In this document: piece after piece, positions 51,501-63,975 of the stretch
How positions within the stretch are numbered: the first letter of the stretch is position 1
Layout of the letters: the number at the start of each line of letters is the position of its first letter
Assembly (NCBI GenBank): GCA_030549335.1
Contig: JAUKPH010000017.1
Coordinates: 4,767,001-4,831,000, forward strand
DNA from: Pontederia crassipes
Taxonomy: Eukaryota; Streptophyta; Magnoliopsida; Commelinales; Pontederiaceae
Direction of reading: 5' to 3'
Length of the DNA: 64,000 nt
Position numbers and translations under genes: made by a program
The notes under the pieces: model-generated
What the model saw: the letters and a program-made list of their open reading frames with translations, nothing else
Told to the model about the DNA's origin: nothing
The model's database searches: none

Positions 51501-53854
51501 ACGGAGGAGCGACCTTGCTGAGAAGGAACGCTCTCTTATGCTCCAAGACTCTTCTTAAGCCTCCTTTTGCTGACTATTTGAAGCTACGTCTTGTGCTGCT
51601 TAAATCAACTTACCTATGCTGCATAGTTTTGCTTGTGTTGTTTTAAATCCTAGGGCAGTGGTTATATTTCTTGTGCTTGATTGAGATCCTTTCAGTCGAT
51701 CGTTGACGACGAGCAACGGAGCAATTTCCTGTTTTGCTACCTTTACCAGCAAAGGTCTGATCATAGCTTATCTCCAACCTAACTGAGTTTTGAAGTCTAG
51801 TTCGACCATGAAACACATATTTCATCACTTTTTTTATGGATGTTGCATCGAATATCAGCTCAACAATTGCTTATGAAAGAGTTTGTTAGTGTTACTGTAA
51901 CTCTACTGTGCAACTATGACCCATTCATTTTGCTGCAAATAAGCAGTCAGGCTCATGAAAGAGAAAAAAAAACAGTAGCAGAAAACTACATAAGTTTAAA
52001 AACTATTAAGGGTAAGATTGCTGAAAACTTTGGATTACATGTTGCTCCAATTATTCCATTCACTCATGACCTTCATGTAACCAAATTCGCATCCGAATTC
52101 TGGAATGATTTCAAATCAAGCTGATGCAGGCTAATTCATAGCATAATTATCATCAACCTGCGTTTAAGTTTGAAGGTTTTGTTAGGTTGCTTATCTTGTA
52201 TTCTCTTTCAGTTAGCTGCTAGCATATAGATAAGTTCTGATTTGTATATAATGCTCCATTGTAAGTGCACTCCTACCTATAACAGATTGCATGGCATCTC
52301 AAAAAGTGGTGAAAGAGCTGAAGGAATGACCTCCACATAATGTTCAAGAAGGAAAGGGGATAATATTTTAACGCAATTTTCATCACTTTACGACTTATAC
52401 TACATGCTTTAATGAGTACTTGGATCTAATATCATGTTCCACCACCATTTCCAGTAGATTCTTCTTTTTGATTAACTCAAGGAAAAACTGATGGATTCAA
52501 ATACAAGTCTGAATCCATTTTGCTTTTGACACCATAAAGAACCATTTTATACCCAATCTTTCACTTGATTACAGAATCTAGACAAACTAGTGAGAGGCAG
52601 ATTTCCATTTGTTTATAATATCCACTAGGTTAAACTTGTGGAAAGTCACTTTGACCACACTCCATTTGGCCTAATTAGGATCTACATCTTGCTTATTGCT
52701 TCAGGGGCACTACTTTATTGAAAAACAGCTCCTTTGTCTTATTATTGATCCGAATACTTGCCTCGCCACACGACGTTTAGAATTCATATCATTTTGAAAG
52801 ATGGTCATGTCCTATGATAGAGATTCTGAAGCATGATGTACACAATATTTGCTGCAAAGATATGATGCTGAGGATGATATAACTAAATCTGGGAGATTTA
52901 CTTGACTACGCTTATGAGTAATTATCTGTTTGAGCTTATCTCACTGATTTAGTTTCACCCGAGTCTGAAAAGAGGCACCTGACTGTAGGATCATTTAGTA
53001 GTATCACCTTTTGAGCAGTTCCTTACTAAAACCAGGTAAACTTTTCTGTCAGAACTGTGACTTTAGACACAGTAAGTTTACTAATATAAATTGGTTTGCT
53101 AATTCAACTTCATTTCAAGCTTATGAATGTAGACTTTTCGTTTCTGTTAGTATGAAAGAAGAAAAATACTGCTTGTTTTAGTAGTACGATGAAACAATTA
53201 AATTGAGCAAGAAAAAAAATCTGGCTTACAGAAAAGCCTGAAGCTACAAAAGCCCAAGGTGCAGAGGCAAATAAAGGATCAAGCGCAGGACATCAGAAGC
53301 TACAACAAAAAAAAGTGAAAATTTACAAAATCCAAGGGCAGCAAATAGTTCTTCTAAATGTGAAAACATCAAACCATCCAATCTTCTGCAACAATTCAGT
53401 AGATAGACAATATGGTCATCTCTTCTTCAGACTTCAATGAAAATGATGTTTTCAGGGATTCAAACCATCGACGAAGCATTAATGATTACTACATTCATAG
53501 ATACTTTCGGATTTCAAACTTGCATCACATCGTTGCGAGATTGCTGGTTAGTTTTTTGCATTATGAATTTCACTGCAGAAATAACCTACTGTATAATATC
53601 AAAACCAGAACAAGATCTGCTACATTGCAGAATATTGTTTTCCTATCTATACCCAAGTGAAACAACTGACTGCAGTGGAACTGGAAGCCATCATAAGTTA
53701 GCACTGTTAGTCATGACATTACAGCCTCCAACGAAGTGAGCAATCCAAGTAGTTCATTCAAGTAATCTAAATCCTAAACAGTAACAATTCCATTGTACAA
53801 CTTATTGAAGACTGTGCACACAGCTCCAGAGAGTGGAATACATAGTACATCTAC
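48600..53854. other. Intergenic DNA, no gene recognised
   Basis: About 5.2 kb of moderate composition. Frames up to about 94 codons (49510-49761, 50716-50964, 51840-52124, 53437-53739) show no domain and no convincing splice structure. At 48846-49090 three diverged copies of a unit with ATTGATCA...AAATTTAACATGATATCAGAG occur, recalling an LTR edge plus primer site. A non-coding RNA gene cannot be excluded. Confidence 0.4.
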
Positions 53855-54962
53855 CTATGTAAAGCGATGACATATCAGCTTGCGTCTTCTGGCTGGGGGC
53901 AACGGCTGCTGAGCTCTGATTATCTGGACATGCAGAGTCCTCTCCGACACAAGCTGAAAGACGCATTTATCTCCAACTTTAATCCCGTTGGCTTCGACGA
54001 ACTTGCGGAATCCCTTACCAAGGCGGCATTTCAATGGCGTGGTCCACAAAACGACCTTCCACTCCCTGTTTTCTTCGTCCTTGAGGATGATCTCGGATGC
54101 ATTGAACAGGCCAGTGGAAGAACAGAATCCATATGGGATGACCTGCATTGCCAAACCAGCAAATTCACTCAGCGTATATTTCTTCAATGGCACGTCTGAA
54201 TTATGATACATGATGAATCTCACCATCCTTCTGTCCATTGTCATTATCTTCTCAAACTGTGGAATGATAGCAGCAACCGGACGCTCCCGAGCATCATCCG
54301 ATCTTGCATCTCCAGGTTCTCTTTCACTCCGAGGCACCTGCAGAACATGCTTCCTTCCCTTGGCCTTTCGCTTGGAATCTGAATCAAGTTTGCATGCAAT
54401 GGATTAAAGTTGCTCGCAAAATGCTAGATTAGTGAATTCTAGAGTGTACGAACTCCACTTACTCTTTGAAGTTTCTTGCTCGTCGCCATTGTTCTGCAGC
54501 TTACCAGCGTACTCCACATTACAACAAGTTTTGTTGAATATGTCAGCATGAAAAACCATGTTGCCTTTATATTCAAACATCATGAAGTATCCCACATGCA
54601 AATTGTGGTCATTCGAAAACTCGGGCCAGCCGGCCCCGAAGAACATGGTTGATCTCCCGTCACCTTCAGCTTCAGGTTCAAGGTTGACATGCCAAACTCC
54701 AAGTTGAGTACGAATGGTAGCCGTCCCGGGCTTCAATCCAGTCTTTAATATAAATGCAAAAGGAAGTCTCTGCAAAAACAAAGTGCACAGAAATAAGTAT
54801 ACTTGGAACCTATGCAGAATGTTCAAGAATTCAAGATGCAGCACTCAGGGATACTTTGGAGACTAATTGACAAGACAAGATTCAGGATATTACCAGCTTC
54901 TTCAAGAATTCAGGATGTAGCACTCTAAAGAACTTTAGCCTTTGGCTTTCCGTTGCATCCAT
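53855..54962 (-). CDS. Protein with two B3 DNA-binding domains (REM family type)
   Basis: Three exons on the minus strand: 54962-54894, 54769-54463 and 54378-53855. GT/AG joins keep the frame and give 299 residues. The first B3 domain (about residues 8-108) contains FFRVLHPEFLKKLRLPFAF, GVWHVNLE, GWPEFSNDHNLHVGYFMMFEY and a closing FHADIFN stretch. A basic stretch KRKAKGRK (about 128-135) could be a nuclear signal. The second B3 domain (about 168-283) contains LKDEENREWKVVLW, LGKGFRKFVEANGIKVGDKC and LVSERTLHVQII. The alternation of strand-rich blocks with W and GD residues matches REM-type B3 proteins, which are nuclear and often active in reproductive or vernalisation processes. The specific target is unknown. 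A TTTTTTAG acceptor 21-23 bp before the ATG suggests an intron in the 5' UTR. Confidence 0.88.
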
Positions 54963-56620
54963 ACTTTGTTGTCGTTGTACGATCTAAAAAACTACTCATT
55001 AGCTGATAATTTGATCCATTAGAAACAAAGAAGTGTACTAAGAAAAAAAATCAAAGCACTCAAAATATTTTTTGATATTAGTAATTGTCTGAATCAAGTC
55101 GACATACACAAACCTATTAACTAATTGTGCCAATCAAATTTAGTTGAACCGATTCTTCGTTGACATTACACGCGAAATGAATCAAACACGAATTATCACA
55201 GAGTAAAAAGATACGTAAATTGACGCAGATAAATATAAATTGATGTGGAGAAATATATACATAGATTGTCATTTTGCTTTTGAATTTTGACATTTTCTAA
55301 AAGATAATAAATTATAAGTTACAATCCACAATATCCACAATATTTGAGTGATGTAAGGTCACAAATTTAACTACAATATTTTGAAGAAATGTTACTCTAA
55401 TTTTAAGTAAAATGACAATTAATATTAATTCCAATATTAATTGCTCAAAGATAATAGCAATTGGATCAACTTAATAATCAGATATTAGCGAGAAATAATA
55501 TATCCACATGAATGTAATTTTTTTAAAAAAATCAAAAGGTGCAAATGGTTTCCTACAAATTGATTTCAGGAACCAAAGGTTTAAATTTTAAAAGAATCAA
55601 TTTATATCAAAAACTTCTATTTATCCAAAAAAAACTCAGAACACTTATTGTAACAATATTAATCTAAATAAATGTTAAGTAAATTTAATTTGGGTCCACA
55701 CTATAAATAATCGGATATTAATTTTATTAATTAGAATTAATCAGAAAATGATTATATAAATATTAAATTAATGAATTATAACAGAAAAAATAACTCTTTA
55801 TTAGTTTAATTTAATCTGTCCAGATTAATGTAAATATTGATCAAGAAAATAATGGTAATTTAATTTAATTCAGGTCCACTCTAGAAATAATCCGGTAAGT
55901 TATAATAATCAGATTACATTAGTAAAAAACTTATATAAATACTGAAGTAAGAAATGATATCCGAAAGTTTAACCTTTTAATATGATATCAATTTAATTTA
56001 ACATGTCCAGATTAATGTATATATAAAAATAAACCATATTAATGGGCCTTTGATAAGCTGGGCACAAGGCCTGTAAATAAAACTTCTGAAGCCTGCTGGG
56101 GATGGACGGTAGGGATTCGAAAGCATCAAGATCGTACGTTATAACTAAACAACGGTCTTGATGTAATCGAGGACAAATCAACGGTCATAGTACAAGATGA
56201 TCTATAACGGTTAGGATTAAATAAGAAAATTGGATCAGCGGCCACAAATATATATAATGAGTTATAACGGACCAGATTCAACAACAAATCAACTATCCAA
56301 AAACAAACTCTGAGTTATAACGGTCCAGATCTGCTCAAATATAAGAGATCGGACTGACGAGATTAAATAGCATAAAAGCGAACCAGTATCTGATCCAAAG
56401 GCGGATATTTAATAAGATCAGATCCAACGCATGAGATCAAATGAAAAAGTGATCAAATCCAGATCGTATTAGAATAAAAACGACGGACCAGATTCGATCA
56501 AGATTAATAATGACGGGTCAAACAAAATCTGGTTATAGACTCGTGAGATTAAATCATAAAAAGACAGATTCGACGGACGAGAGAAAATAACAGATGAACG
56601 CTTACGATCAAATCAAAAAA
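54963..56620. other. AT-rich flank upstream of the B3 gene, probable 5' UTR intron and promoter
   Basis: A splice-acceptor-like TTTTTTAG ends at 54984 on the minus strand. Farther up, two diverged ~175-bp blocks (about 55676-55840 and 55853-56020) share GGTCCAC-CT-TA-AAATAATC and TGTCCAGATTAATGTA motifs. At 56150-56600 short motifs such as AACGGTCCAGAT recur irregularly. No gene is seen. Confidence 0.35.
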
Positions 56621-57530
56621 TATATTTGAACGGCCGTGATGAATTGCTACAGTGTCGTCTCCTACCTTTCTCACCTGTGCGCGCGCGATGAACGGGAAAA
56701 CAGGGGACGTTCGATTCAGGTGATCCGGTCGTTGGCGAGTTGGTATGCCGGTCGGCAACGACTCTCCGGATCGTCGAAGGGACGTGATAGTTGGTGGCGA
56801 ACTCGAACCGGGCTCGACGGCTTGATGGTCGGAATTTCTCGATGGCTCTCCTTCTGCAGATTTTTAAGTTCTCTGTAAATGCTATGAAGAAATAAGTTTG
56901 AGCGATGTCGTGAGATCGGTGGAAAAAGGAAATTTTCTCAGGCCGCTTGCCGGAAAAAAAATGTTCGCCGGTCGCCCTGCATTAATCGACAATATCTGGT
57001 GCGTTCGCCGCGTTCTCAGGCATACGGAATCGTCTCCGTGATTCTCACTGGCGGATTTCATCCGTGACCGTGATGGTCATTACCAACACCCTGGCCAGCC
57101 GTCTACGTGCGCCCGTCCGGCAACTTGTATAACATGCTCGGCAACTACACAGCGAAGAGGAGATTCGAGTGGAGGGGTGGCGTTGAACGTAAAGTTGCGG
57201 AATGTTTCTTACCTCTTCTTGCTCCCTTGCTCCTCCGTCCTGGGCACCGTCCTCTCTTGCTCTTCCTGGAAGGCAAGCCACCAAGCTGGTGCGATGAGAA
57301 AGAAAGGAAGGAAGAGTTTAATGATATCTACTCACGGCGTATGAGATGTCATCTTCCCCTTCCTCCTCCTAATCAAGTCTCTCTCACTATCTACCTTTTG
57401 AGGGAGGAGCCCGTGCTTTCTCTGCACCATCTGTTTCTTCTTCCGGGCATGGCCTCGTATTTCTCTACTAGCACTTATAGTAATACTGGTCTGCCCCTGA
57501 CACCATCCATGAAGTAAAGGCTGCCATTTT
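56621..57530. other. GC-richer island of unknown role
   Basis: Frames on both strands overlap (57107-57517 plus, 57045-57284 minus) and none shows a domain. On the minus strand a donor-like GAGGTAAGAA lies near 57217, so this could be the non-coding first exon and promoter of the B3 gene. This is inference. Confidence 0.3.
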
Positions 57531-58464
57531 GGCTGTTCAACACATGCAGAGATATCGTTGAACGAGGAATATAATTTGTCCAGAAGAAGAAGAAGCAGCA
57601 GGAGATCACGTTATTGCTAGTAGTTCGCCATGCACTTGGGCTTGGCCATTGACATGGTGCTGCGGCTGCTGCTGCTGATCTACGTTACAGGGTTTCAGTA
57701 AAGGCATTAAGGATGACGAGTAGAGATTAATCCATGCCTCCCTGAGTCTTCAAACCTGAGGAAGAATGCATACACAGCATAAGAATTCGTCTCCCTCCTT
57801 CCTTCCACATGGACCAGCACAGAAGAACTACTCCTGGTTGATGCATCCCAACAGGGAAACATCATTCAAAGTAATGACATGTCGCAGATGTGCAGTAATG
57901 ACTTTATGTGATTAAGAAAAGAACATGTGTACTTACAGAGGATGTTACTTTCCCTATGCTTTATTGAGACTGCCTGCCTAGTGGTGGGTTTCATTGTTCA
58001 ACTTTTGGGTGCAGGGTTTAATTCTGGTGCAATTTTTATTCCATTTCCTTAGAGGGTGCAGGCCTCCCTACTCTTCTATCATTCTGTTTTCGTGTATGGA
58101 CAGAGGGGTTTGCTGGTATGGCGAGGATGCTCGGTGTCATTTAGGTCAGAATCTTGGTTCTTAAATTAGATGTGATAGGTTTTCTAAAAGTTTTAAGTAT
58201 TTGTAATGTCAAATTAATCTACTCTCTATCCCACCCTAATTCCATAACAGTTGGTATTATTAGTGCCTAAGTATCATTTGCTATTATGGATATAATAATA
58301 GTGAAAGTTATATTATGTTTCCGCGTCGTGTATAATTTCGATCACGAAATGCCCAAGGATTGTAAATGCAACAGTTGCTTAAAGTTTGAGTTCGTAATTG
58401 GAGTTAAATCTTGAGTTTACTGGGGTCGTCTAGAAACGCTTGAATTGACAGATTATTTCATATT
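57531..58464. other. Intergenic DNA, no gene recognised
   Basis: No domain, element end or splice pattern could be supported. Confidence 0.4.
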
Positions 58465-58880
58465 GTATTTGATTGTAGTAGAATTTGATAAAGAGAAATA
58501 AGGTATTTGATGTAATATGAAAAAATTGAGGTGATAGATGAATTTTTTATAAATTTTGAATTAAAAATGATTATTATAATTATGAAGTATAATTTTATTA
58601 TTAATTAAAATAAAATTATAAAATAAAAAGTACGATAAAATTTTTGTTAAAAAATATATTATTTAAATATAAATTTTTTTAAAAAAATTAACTATATTTA
58701 ATGAAATACTACATTTTTTAATTAAATAATAAGTAATAAATAATATTATATTAATCCCTTATTAAAATTATTTTATATTTATTAAATAATTTATTTTATA
58801 AAAAAATATGGTGTGAGAGAAAAGAAAAAATAAAATAAATTTTGAAAAAATACTGTCACGTCAAACTCAAACAAATATAA
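58465..58880 (+). repeat. AT-rich dispersed repeat, copy 2
   Basis: Diverged copy of 6172-6570 in the same orientation, starting near TGTATTTGATTGTAGTAGAA and ending in a GAGAGAAAAGAAAAAATAAA tract. Confidence 0.5.
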
Positions 58881-59307
58881 AAAATTGATGTGACCTCGGT
58901 TCTATAAAAAATGGTGAAATTAAGAATGAAACCGAAGTCACATGATCCGTTCCATCACATTTGTTCTCGTTTCGAAATTCAGTTCCGGAGCATGGATCCA
59001 TGGACGTGATTTTCGTCCGATTTCCCAAATAAATGGGGCCGTGTCAAATAAGAAAATGTAGGAGAGATCTGCCTCCTTGGGGTCGTTTGAGGTTGTAAAC
59101 GAGTGGCGGACTAGCGGCGGTGCAAAAGTCGAGTGGGACTGCAGGCAGTGTCGGCGGTCATCTGAGGAGTCTCAAGTGTCCGACGGACGTCGGCGTCGAG
59201 TGGGGGGAGTTGCAGGTGTCCATGTTTTTTACAAAAGAAAATTTTCTTCATATGGGGCCCACCGTGATAAAAAAAATTGTTCGTTGACAAAAAATGTTGG
59301 AGGAAGA

Positions 59308-59308
<1 letters not shown>
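58881..59308. other. Intergenic DNA, no gene recognised
   Basis: The 100-codon frame at 59077-59379 runs into the microsatellite and is not supported as a gene. Confidence 0.4.

Positions 59309-59379
<71 letters not shown>
59309..59379. repeat. (ATT)n microsatellite
   Basis: About 23 perfect ATT units. Confidence 0.95.
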
Positions 59380-59380
<1 letters not shown>

Positions 59381-60402
59381 CTCTCCTAAACTATCATAAT
59401 TTTTCACATTTAATTTCAAACTAAAAATTTATTTTTTTATCCCTATTTTTTCATTTATGAAAATATTAAATTACTTCTCCCTTCAAAAAAATATGAAATA
59501 ACAAATATAACAAATATAAAAAATAAAAATTTATTGGAAGGATCAAAGTGGTAAACAAACAAATTTTGTCATTTATAAAAAATTAAATTACCCTAAGGGA
59601 GGGGTAATTTAATATTTTCATAAATAAAAATAATATAAATAATATAAAACATAACAAAAATAGACAAAGGGATTAAAGTTTAAAAAACATAATAATTTAA
59701 AGATTAAAAAAATAAATTCATAATTTAAATGAAAAAAACGTGATAATTTAGAAGAGCTTTATCAAAATAGTCCTTTGCATGTTTTAGTTAGAATCTCACA
59801 TGAGGTGCGGCAGAAATATAGTCCACGCTTCTCATTCTTCTTAATCTTGAAGAAGTATACATTATTTATCTCCACTAGAAGAAGCTCACATAGGCGAGAA
59901 AGGGGGATTGACTGAGAAGATTAGTGGATAGGAGTAGATATGAAATAATATTATAATTGTCAGTAACAAAGTTCACTTATTTACTTATGCAAACGAGAAC
60001 AACATAGCCGGGCATTGTTTTGAGCTTTAAACATATCATTAATTTGTCTACCACAAAACCACAACAAGCTGATTCCAACTTCAGGAATTTTCTACAAAAG
60101 CATTTGAAGAACCTTAATCTTAAGCAATGATACAAAACCAAACACTTCTTGATTCCAGGGAAGAAACAGCCTGATTTTGTCGTACAACAAGGCATCTTTT
60201 TCAGAAGATTATGGAAGATGCTCAATTTGCGCACACCATAAGCTTCCAAACTGATCCAGATTTTTTTTTTTAAAAAAAAGTAAGACTAGGGAAAAATTGA
60301 TATCCACCAACAATGTAAATGTAGCACTATGGTGAAAAAGAAAGAAAAAACTTGAGCCCAATTCTGTGTAAGTTGACATCCTTTCAGTTTGAGAAATTGG
60401 AT
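59380..60402. other. AT-rich DNA downstream of the RING gene
   Basis: Probably 3' flank of the minus-strand RING gene. The minus-strand frame at 59977-60249 is Cys-containing but not a recognisable zinc finger. Confidence 0.4.
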
Positions 60403-60530
60403 GAGCCTTTTTGCTTCAGTTTCCCTTTCCGTTACTACCCTTAAGGAGGCTGTTGTTCTGCATATTGAACACAGATTCTTAAACCACCGCTTGAGGAAAG
60501 CTGCACGCCCACCCTCCAGCTGCCTAATTT
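60403..60530 (-). pseudogene. Decayed duplicate of the last RING exon
   Basis: On the minus strand this stretch aligns with 60715-60582, the C-terminal half of the RING exon plus 3' UTR. Shared blocks are GGTTTAAGAATCTGTGTTCA for the WLKIKNLCP region, ATATGCAGAACA for PIC-K-T, and GAAAGGGAAA with a CAAAAAGGCTC block in the untranslated part. The zinc-binding CGHDFH core is altered and shortened, so the copy cannot form a RING. It lies about 180 bp downstream of the functional exon. Confidence 0.7.
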
Positions 60531-60608
60531 CTACGTGTTTTCATCTTTATTCCAGCTGCAGAAACTCGCATCATCCAGAGATTTGAGCCTTTTTGTTTAC
60601 TTTCCCTT

Positions 60609-63600
60609 TCAGCTGCTTGAGGCAGCTGTTTTACAGATTGGACATAGATTCTTAATCTTTAACCACTGCTTGATGCAAGCTGAGTGGAAGTCATGCCCGC
60701 AGTCGAGCCGCCCCATCTCCTCCCCTTCAAGGTAATCCTCCTGTCATAAGATGCATCGAAGTCTTCGTCAGGAGTTGTTTACATCAGTCAGTACACAAAC
60801 ATGAAGAAACACAAAAGTAGAAGCAGAAGTAACCCGGCAAATGCAGCATGGCTCGACTTCCTTTGAAGGCTCCGTCGTGACGGACACATATTTGATATGA
60901 GAAAGGCATGTCCTAATTTTTTCCTCGGTCAGTCCAGTGCTGACATTACCTATTTGTTCTTCCAATGCTAATAGTTCCTGTAGAAATGATTTTCTCTCTT
61001 GCTTAAGCTTTTGTGCAAACTTGTGCGAGAAATACTACATGACATACAATGGTAAGATGATTACTCCTCACCTCATAAGACATGTTATCCACATCAAGCC
61101 GCAAGTCTCTATGCCTGTCAAGAAAATCAGCACCTCCGAGAAACATAGCACGATCAAATAATAGAATTCCCTGTTCAAAAAGTGCCAAAACACTTGAGTA
61201 AGCAATACAGAATACAAGACCAATTAGATGACACCCCATTTCATTGTCCGAAAAAGCGTGTAAAATAACATTTCATATATCAAAACAAGACGGGAGATGC
61301 TAAACTTCATTATCTGTTAGAAATATCTAGATCTTGATTCAGGGCATTCCCAAAACTAAAACCCAATGCCTCAAAATATAAAATAAGAAGAGGGTTTCAA
61401 GAGGAGGTCTCCTGTCCCAGACAAACGTTTTTTTTATGGGTTTAGGCTTCCAAACAACTTATATCAAGCTTATGTCATATATCATCGCTTTAAAAAAAAT
61501 GGTCTGTAGAAAGGGTAGAAGAAAGATTGTTAGCCAACTTAACCTAAATATTGAAAATATATTTTCAAGGAAACTTAAATTATTTTTGTTCATTTTAGAA
61601 AAAAATAGAGAATCAATGTATCAGACTACCAGTTGGCAGTTAGCAATATGTAAGAGTAAAACTTTGTTCAGGTCATTCCACAAGATTAAACACTAATGAC
61701 TCTAAATATAAAATTCAGTGCATGTATTAAAACAGATCTGCTTGACCATAGAAAGCTTAGTAGAAACTTGCCTGAGGAGGTATCTCAGCCCGACGAATTT
61801 GATCAAACATATTTCGTAGCTGGCGATTAAAAAATAAATATTACAACTCCTTAAAGGTATTTGAAAGATATATAATTAACATTTTCACGCAATCACTCTA
61901 GTAAAAAAAGATACAGTTTCCAATCAAAAATTCACATTACATAAGGACCCAAGATTAGGATGATCCAAAGCAAAGCATGTAGTCCCAAGATGGGCTCAAT
62001 GCAAAGCAAGTAGGAAACATTGTTTATATGTCCGCCCAGAAAATGATTGTTTACAAAGCAAGTAGTCTCAAGATGGACTCAATGCAATACAAGTCCTCAA
62101 AGTGTTCAGCTAACTAATAGCTAATCATCAAGATCAGCTCCAGGATTCAATTTAAGGAACAAAAATGCACAAATAATGTGTTAAGAAATATTGGAAACAA
62201 AAATCATGCTAACATATCATTTGCTAGTTATTTGACTTCTAAATTTCATAATCAAATTCTTAAAAAGTGATTTAAGAGAAAAAAAATCACTCCTTGACGA
62301 GAAAGATATTAAGAGGTTTCCTGGGTAAAGTGTCCCAAATATAAGTGAGGTTCCTAATATGACAGATCCAACATAAATATGTTTCTGGCAGTTGTATATG
62401 TTTATGTGTCTAGTTCCAAAGAGACAATGGTCGTGCAAGGTAGGGGTGTTCACGGGTCGGGCAAACAAACCCGACTCGACCCGCCCAAATTTGGTCGGGT
62501 CGAGCCTCTGTGAAGAGGCAAATCCGACCCGGGTCGGGTCGGGTGGTCGGGTTACCCAACCACCATTTTCTCTTTTTTTTTTAAAAAAAATTTTTCTCAC
62601 TGTTTTTATATTATTTAATATAAAAAATATTCTTTAATATTTATTTTAAAGTATAAAATAGGTTTTTTGAATATTTAAATATTATTTTCATACTTATAAC
62701 ATTTTATTTTAATATTTTTTAACATTTTAAATTGAATATAGACTTAAAATTGATTTAAAAATGTAAAAAAATTAAAAAAATAAATAAATGGTCGGGTGGT
62801 CGGGTCGGATCGGGTCCACTCGGGTTGGGATTTCCCAACCCGTACCCAACCCGACCACCCTTCGGGTTGAGGTCGGGTCCGACCCGACCCGACCCAACCT
62901 AGGTCGGGTCGGGTCGGGTCATCGGGATCGACCCGGTGAACACCCCTAGTGCAAGGAAACATTTTATAGCATAGATATCATATCAACAACAGAAATAGCA
63001 AGAATTAGTTCTTAAACTATACCTCTGCCCGCATCCTTCTCCTTTCTCTCGCAGCAGCAGTCAGAGATGATGGAAAGGGAATGCCCAAAATGCCACCATT
63101 TTGTCTACCTATCAAATGTGGTGGTCTCATGGCAAGTTGCTGACGGATACGAGGTACAATTCCAGTTTGATTATTACTAACATTCTCATCTAATGCAGGG
63201 GAATGATTTCTGCGTGGAAGGTTGACACTGGAACCTCTATGTTCAGAGCTAGGAGGATGAACATGAAGAATTTCTAGCAAATCTAGGTGATCTCGGGTTG
63301 GGGCCCAGTTTGCACCTGGAGGTAAAGCTGCAATGTTGCTACCAGACTGTAATGCAGGAACCCCATCTCCAGAAACAGCTGCAGTCCCATTGGCCAATCC
63401 CAAATTTATTATCTCTGGATCCGCAGGCATGGGGTTCATGAAGGGTGCAATAGCTGGATACCTAGTAGCTTCATTCCTTAAAGCTGTCCTCGAGCTTGTC
63501 TCACCCATTTCTGATATCCCACCTGAAATGATGTGAGAATTTGAACTGCCGACCCTTGCAACGGGTGCTCCATTCAATGTGAAAGGGTGAACATTTGAAG

Positions 63601-63964
63601 ACAGATCCATATTAGGAGCATAGGATTGAATATATGGACGTCCATTGTTACCGGCACGACTAGAAACTATCGAAGGGTCTGAAGGAATAGGTCTAGAAAC
63701 TGAATGATGGGCTGAGGAATTACTAGGAAAACTAATGCCATTACCCTGGGACCAGATATAAGGTGAAGAGGTCTCAAATGGATGTGCATAACTCGTTCTC
63801 ATTCGAGTATCTCTCTCAAAGGTTTCTTCATTTCCAGCTACATTACCAAAAGGATCATTACCAGATGCCATTACTTGGTTGGTGTTGTTGACTTGCACAT
63901 TGATATCCTCGTGAAATTGAAGACCTGAGAAGTAGATAGAAAAGCCACATTTACTTGAAGTACT
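60609..63964 (-). CDS. RING-H2 E3 ubiquitin ligase, MBR/RHG1A-like, 5' part outside the window
   Basis: Minus-strand exons 63964-63023 (start provisional), 61819-61772, 61170-61072, 60977-60834 and 60740-60609 join in frame and give the last 454 residues. The long first part is Ser/Asn/Pro-rich and disordered. It ends in AAARERRRMRAE, then LRNMFDQIRRAE, DRHRDLRLDVDNMSYE and ELLALEEQIGNVSTGLTEE, the conserved lead-in of this plant E3 subgroup. The RING-H2 finger is CCIC...LDCGHDFHSACIKQWLKIKNLCPIC, with all eight Cys/His ligands present. Such proteins transfer ubiquitin from an E2 to substrates; relatives promote MED25 turnover in flowering control, but the target here is unknown. The second intron uses a GC donor (CAG, GCAAGT). 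Intron 61820-63022 contains an hAT MITE, and a SINE tail abuts the provisional 5' acceptor. An alternative acceptor lies at 63923. Confidence 0.85.
61171..61771 (-). other. GC-AG intron of the RING gene
   Basis: The exon end CCTCAG is followed by GCAAGT instead of GTAAGT. The only nearby GT would add 4 bases and break the frame, while the GC site joins in frame to GGAATTCTATTATTTGATCG after ACAG. The strong flanking consensus (CAG, AAGT) is typical of functional GC donors. Confidence 0.75.
62441..62948. mobile_element. hAT-type MITE, 508 bp, copy 2 (in RING gene intron)
   Basis: Perfect terminal inverted repeats TAGGGGTGTTCAC and GTGAACACCCCTA, perfect 8-bp target duplication GTGCAAGG (62433-62440 and 62949-62956). 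Same family as 45620-46113, with the same GGGTCGGGT-rich subterminal DNA and AT-rich centre. It sits inside the 1.2-kb intron after the long Ser-rich exon. Confidence 0.93.
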
Positions 63965-63975
63965 CTGAAAGAAGA

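Noticed and set aside
57107..57517. 136-codon plus-strand frame
   Set aside because: Does not start with ATG at its stated edge, has no domain, and overlaps an equally unsupported antisense frame.
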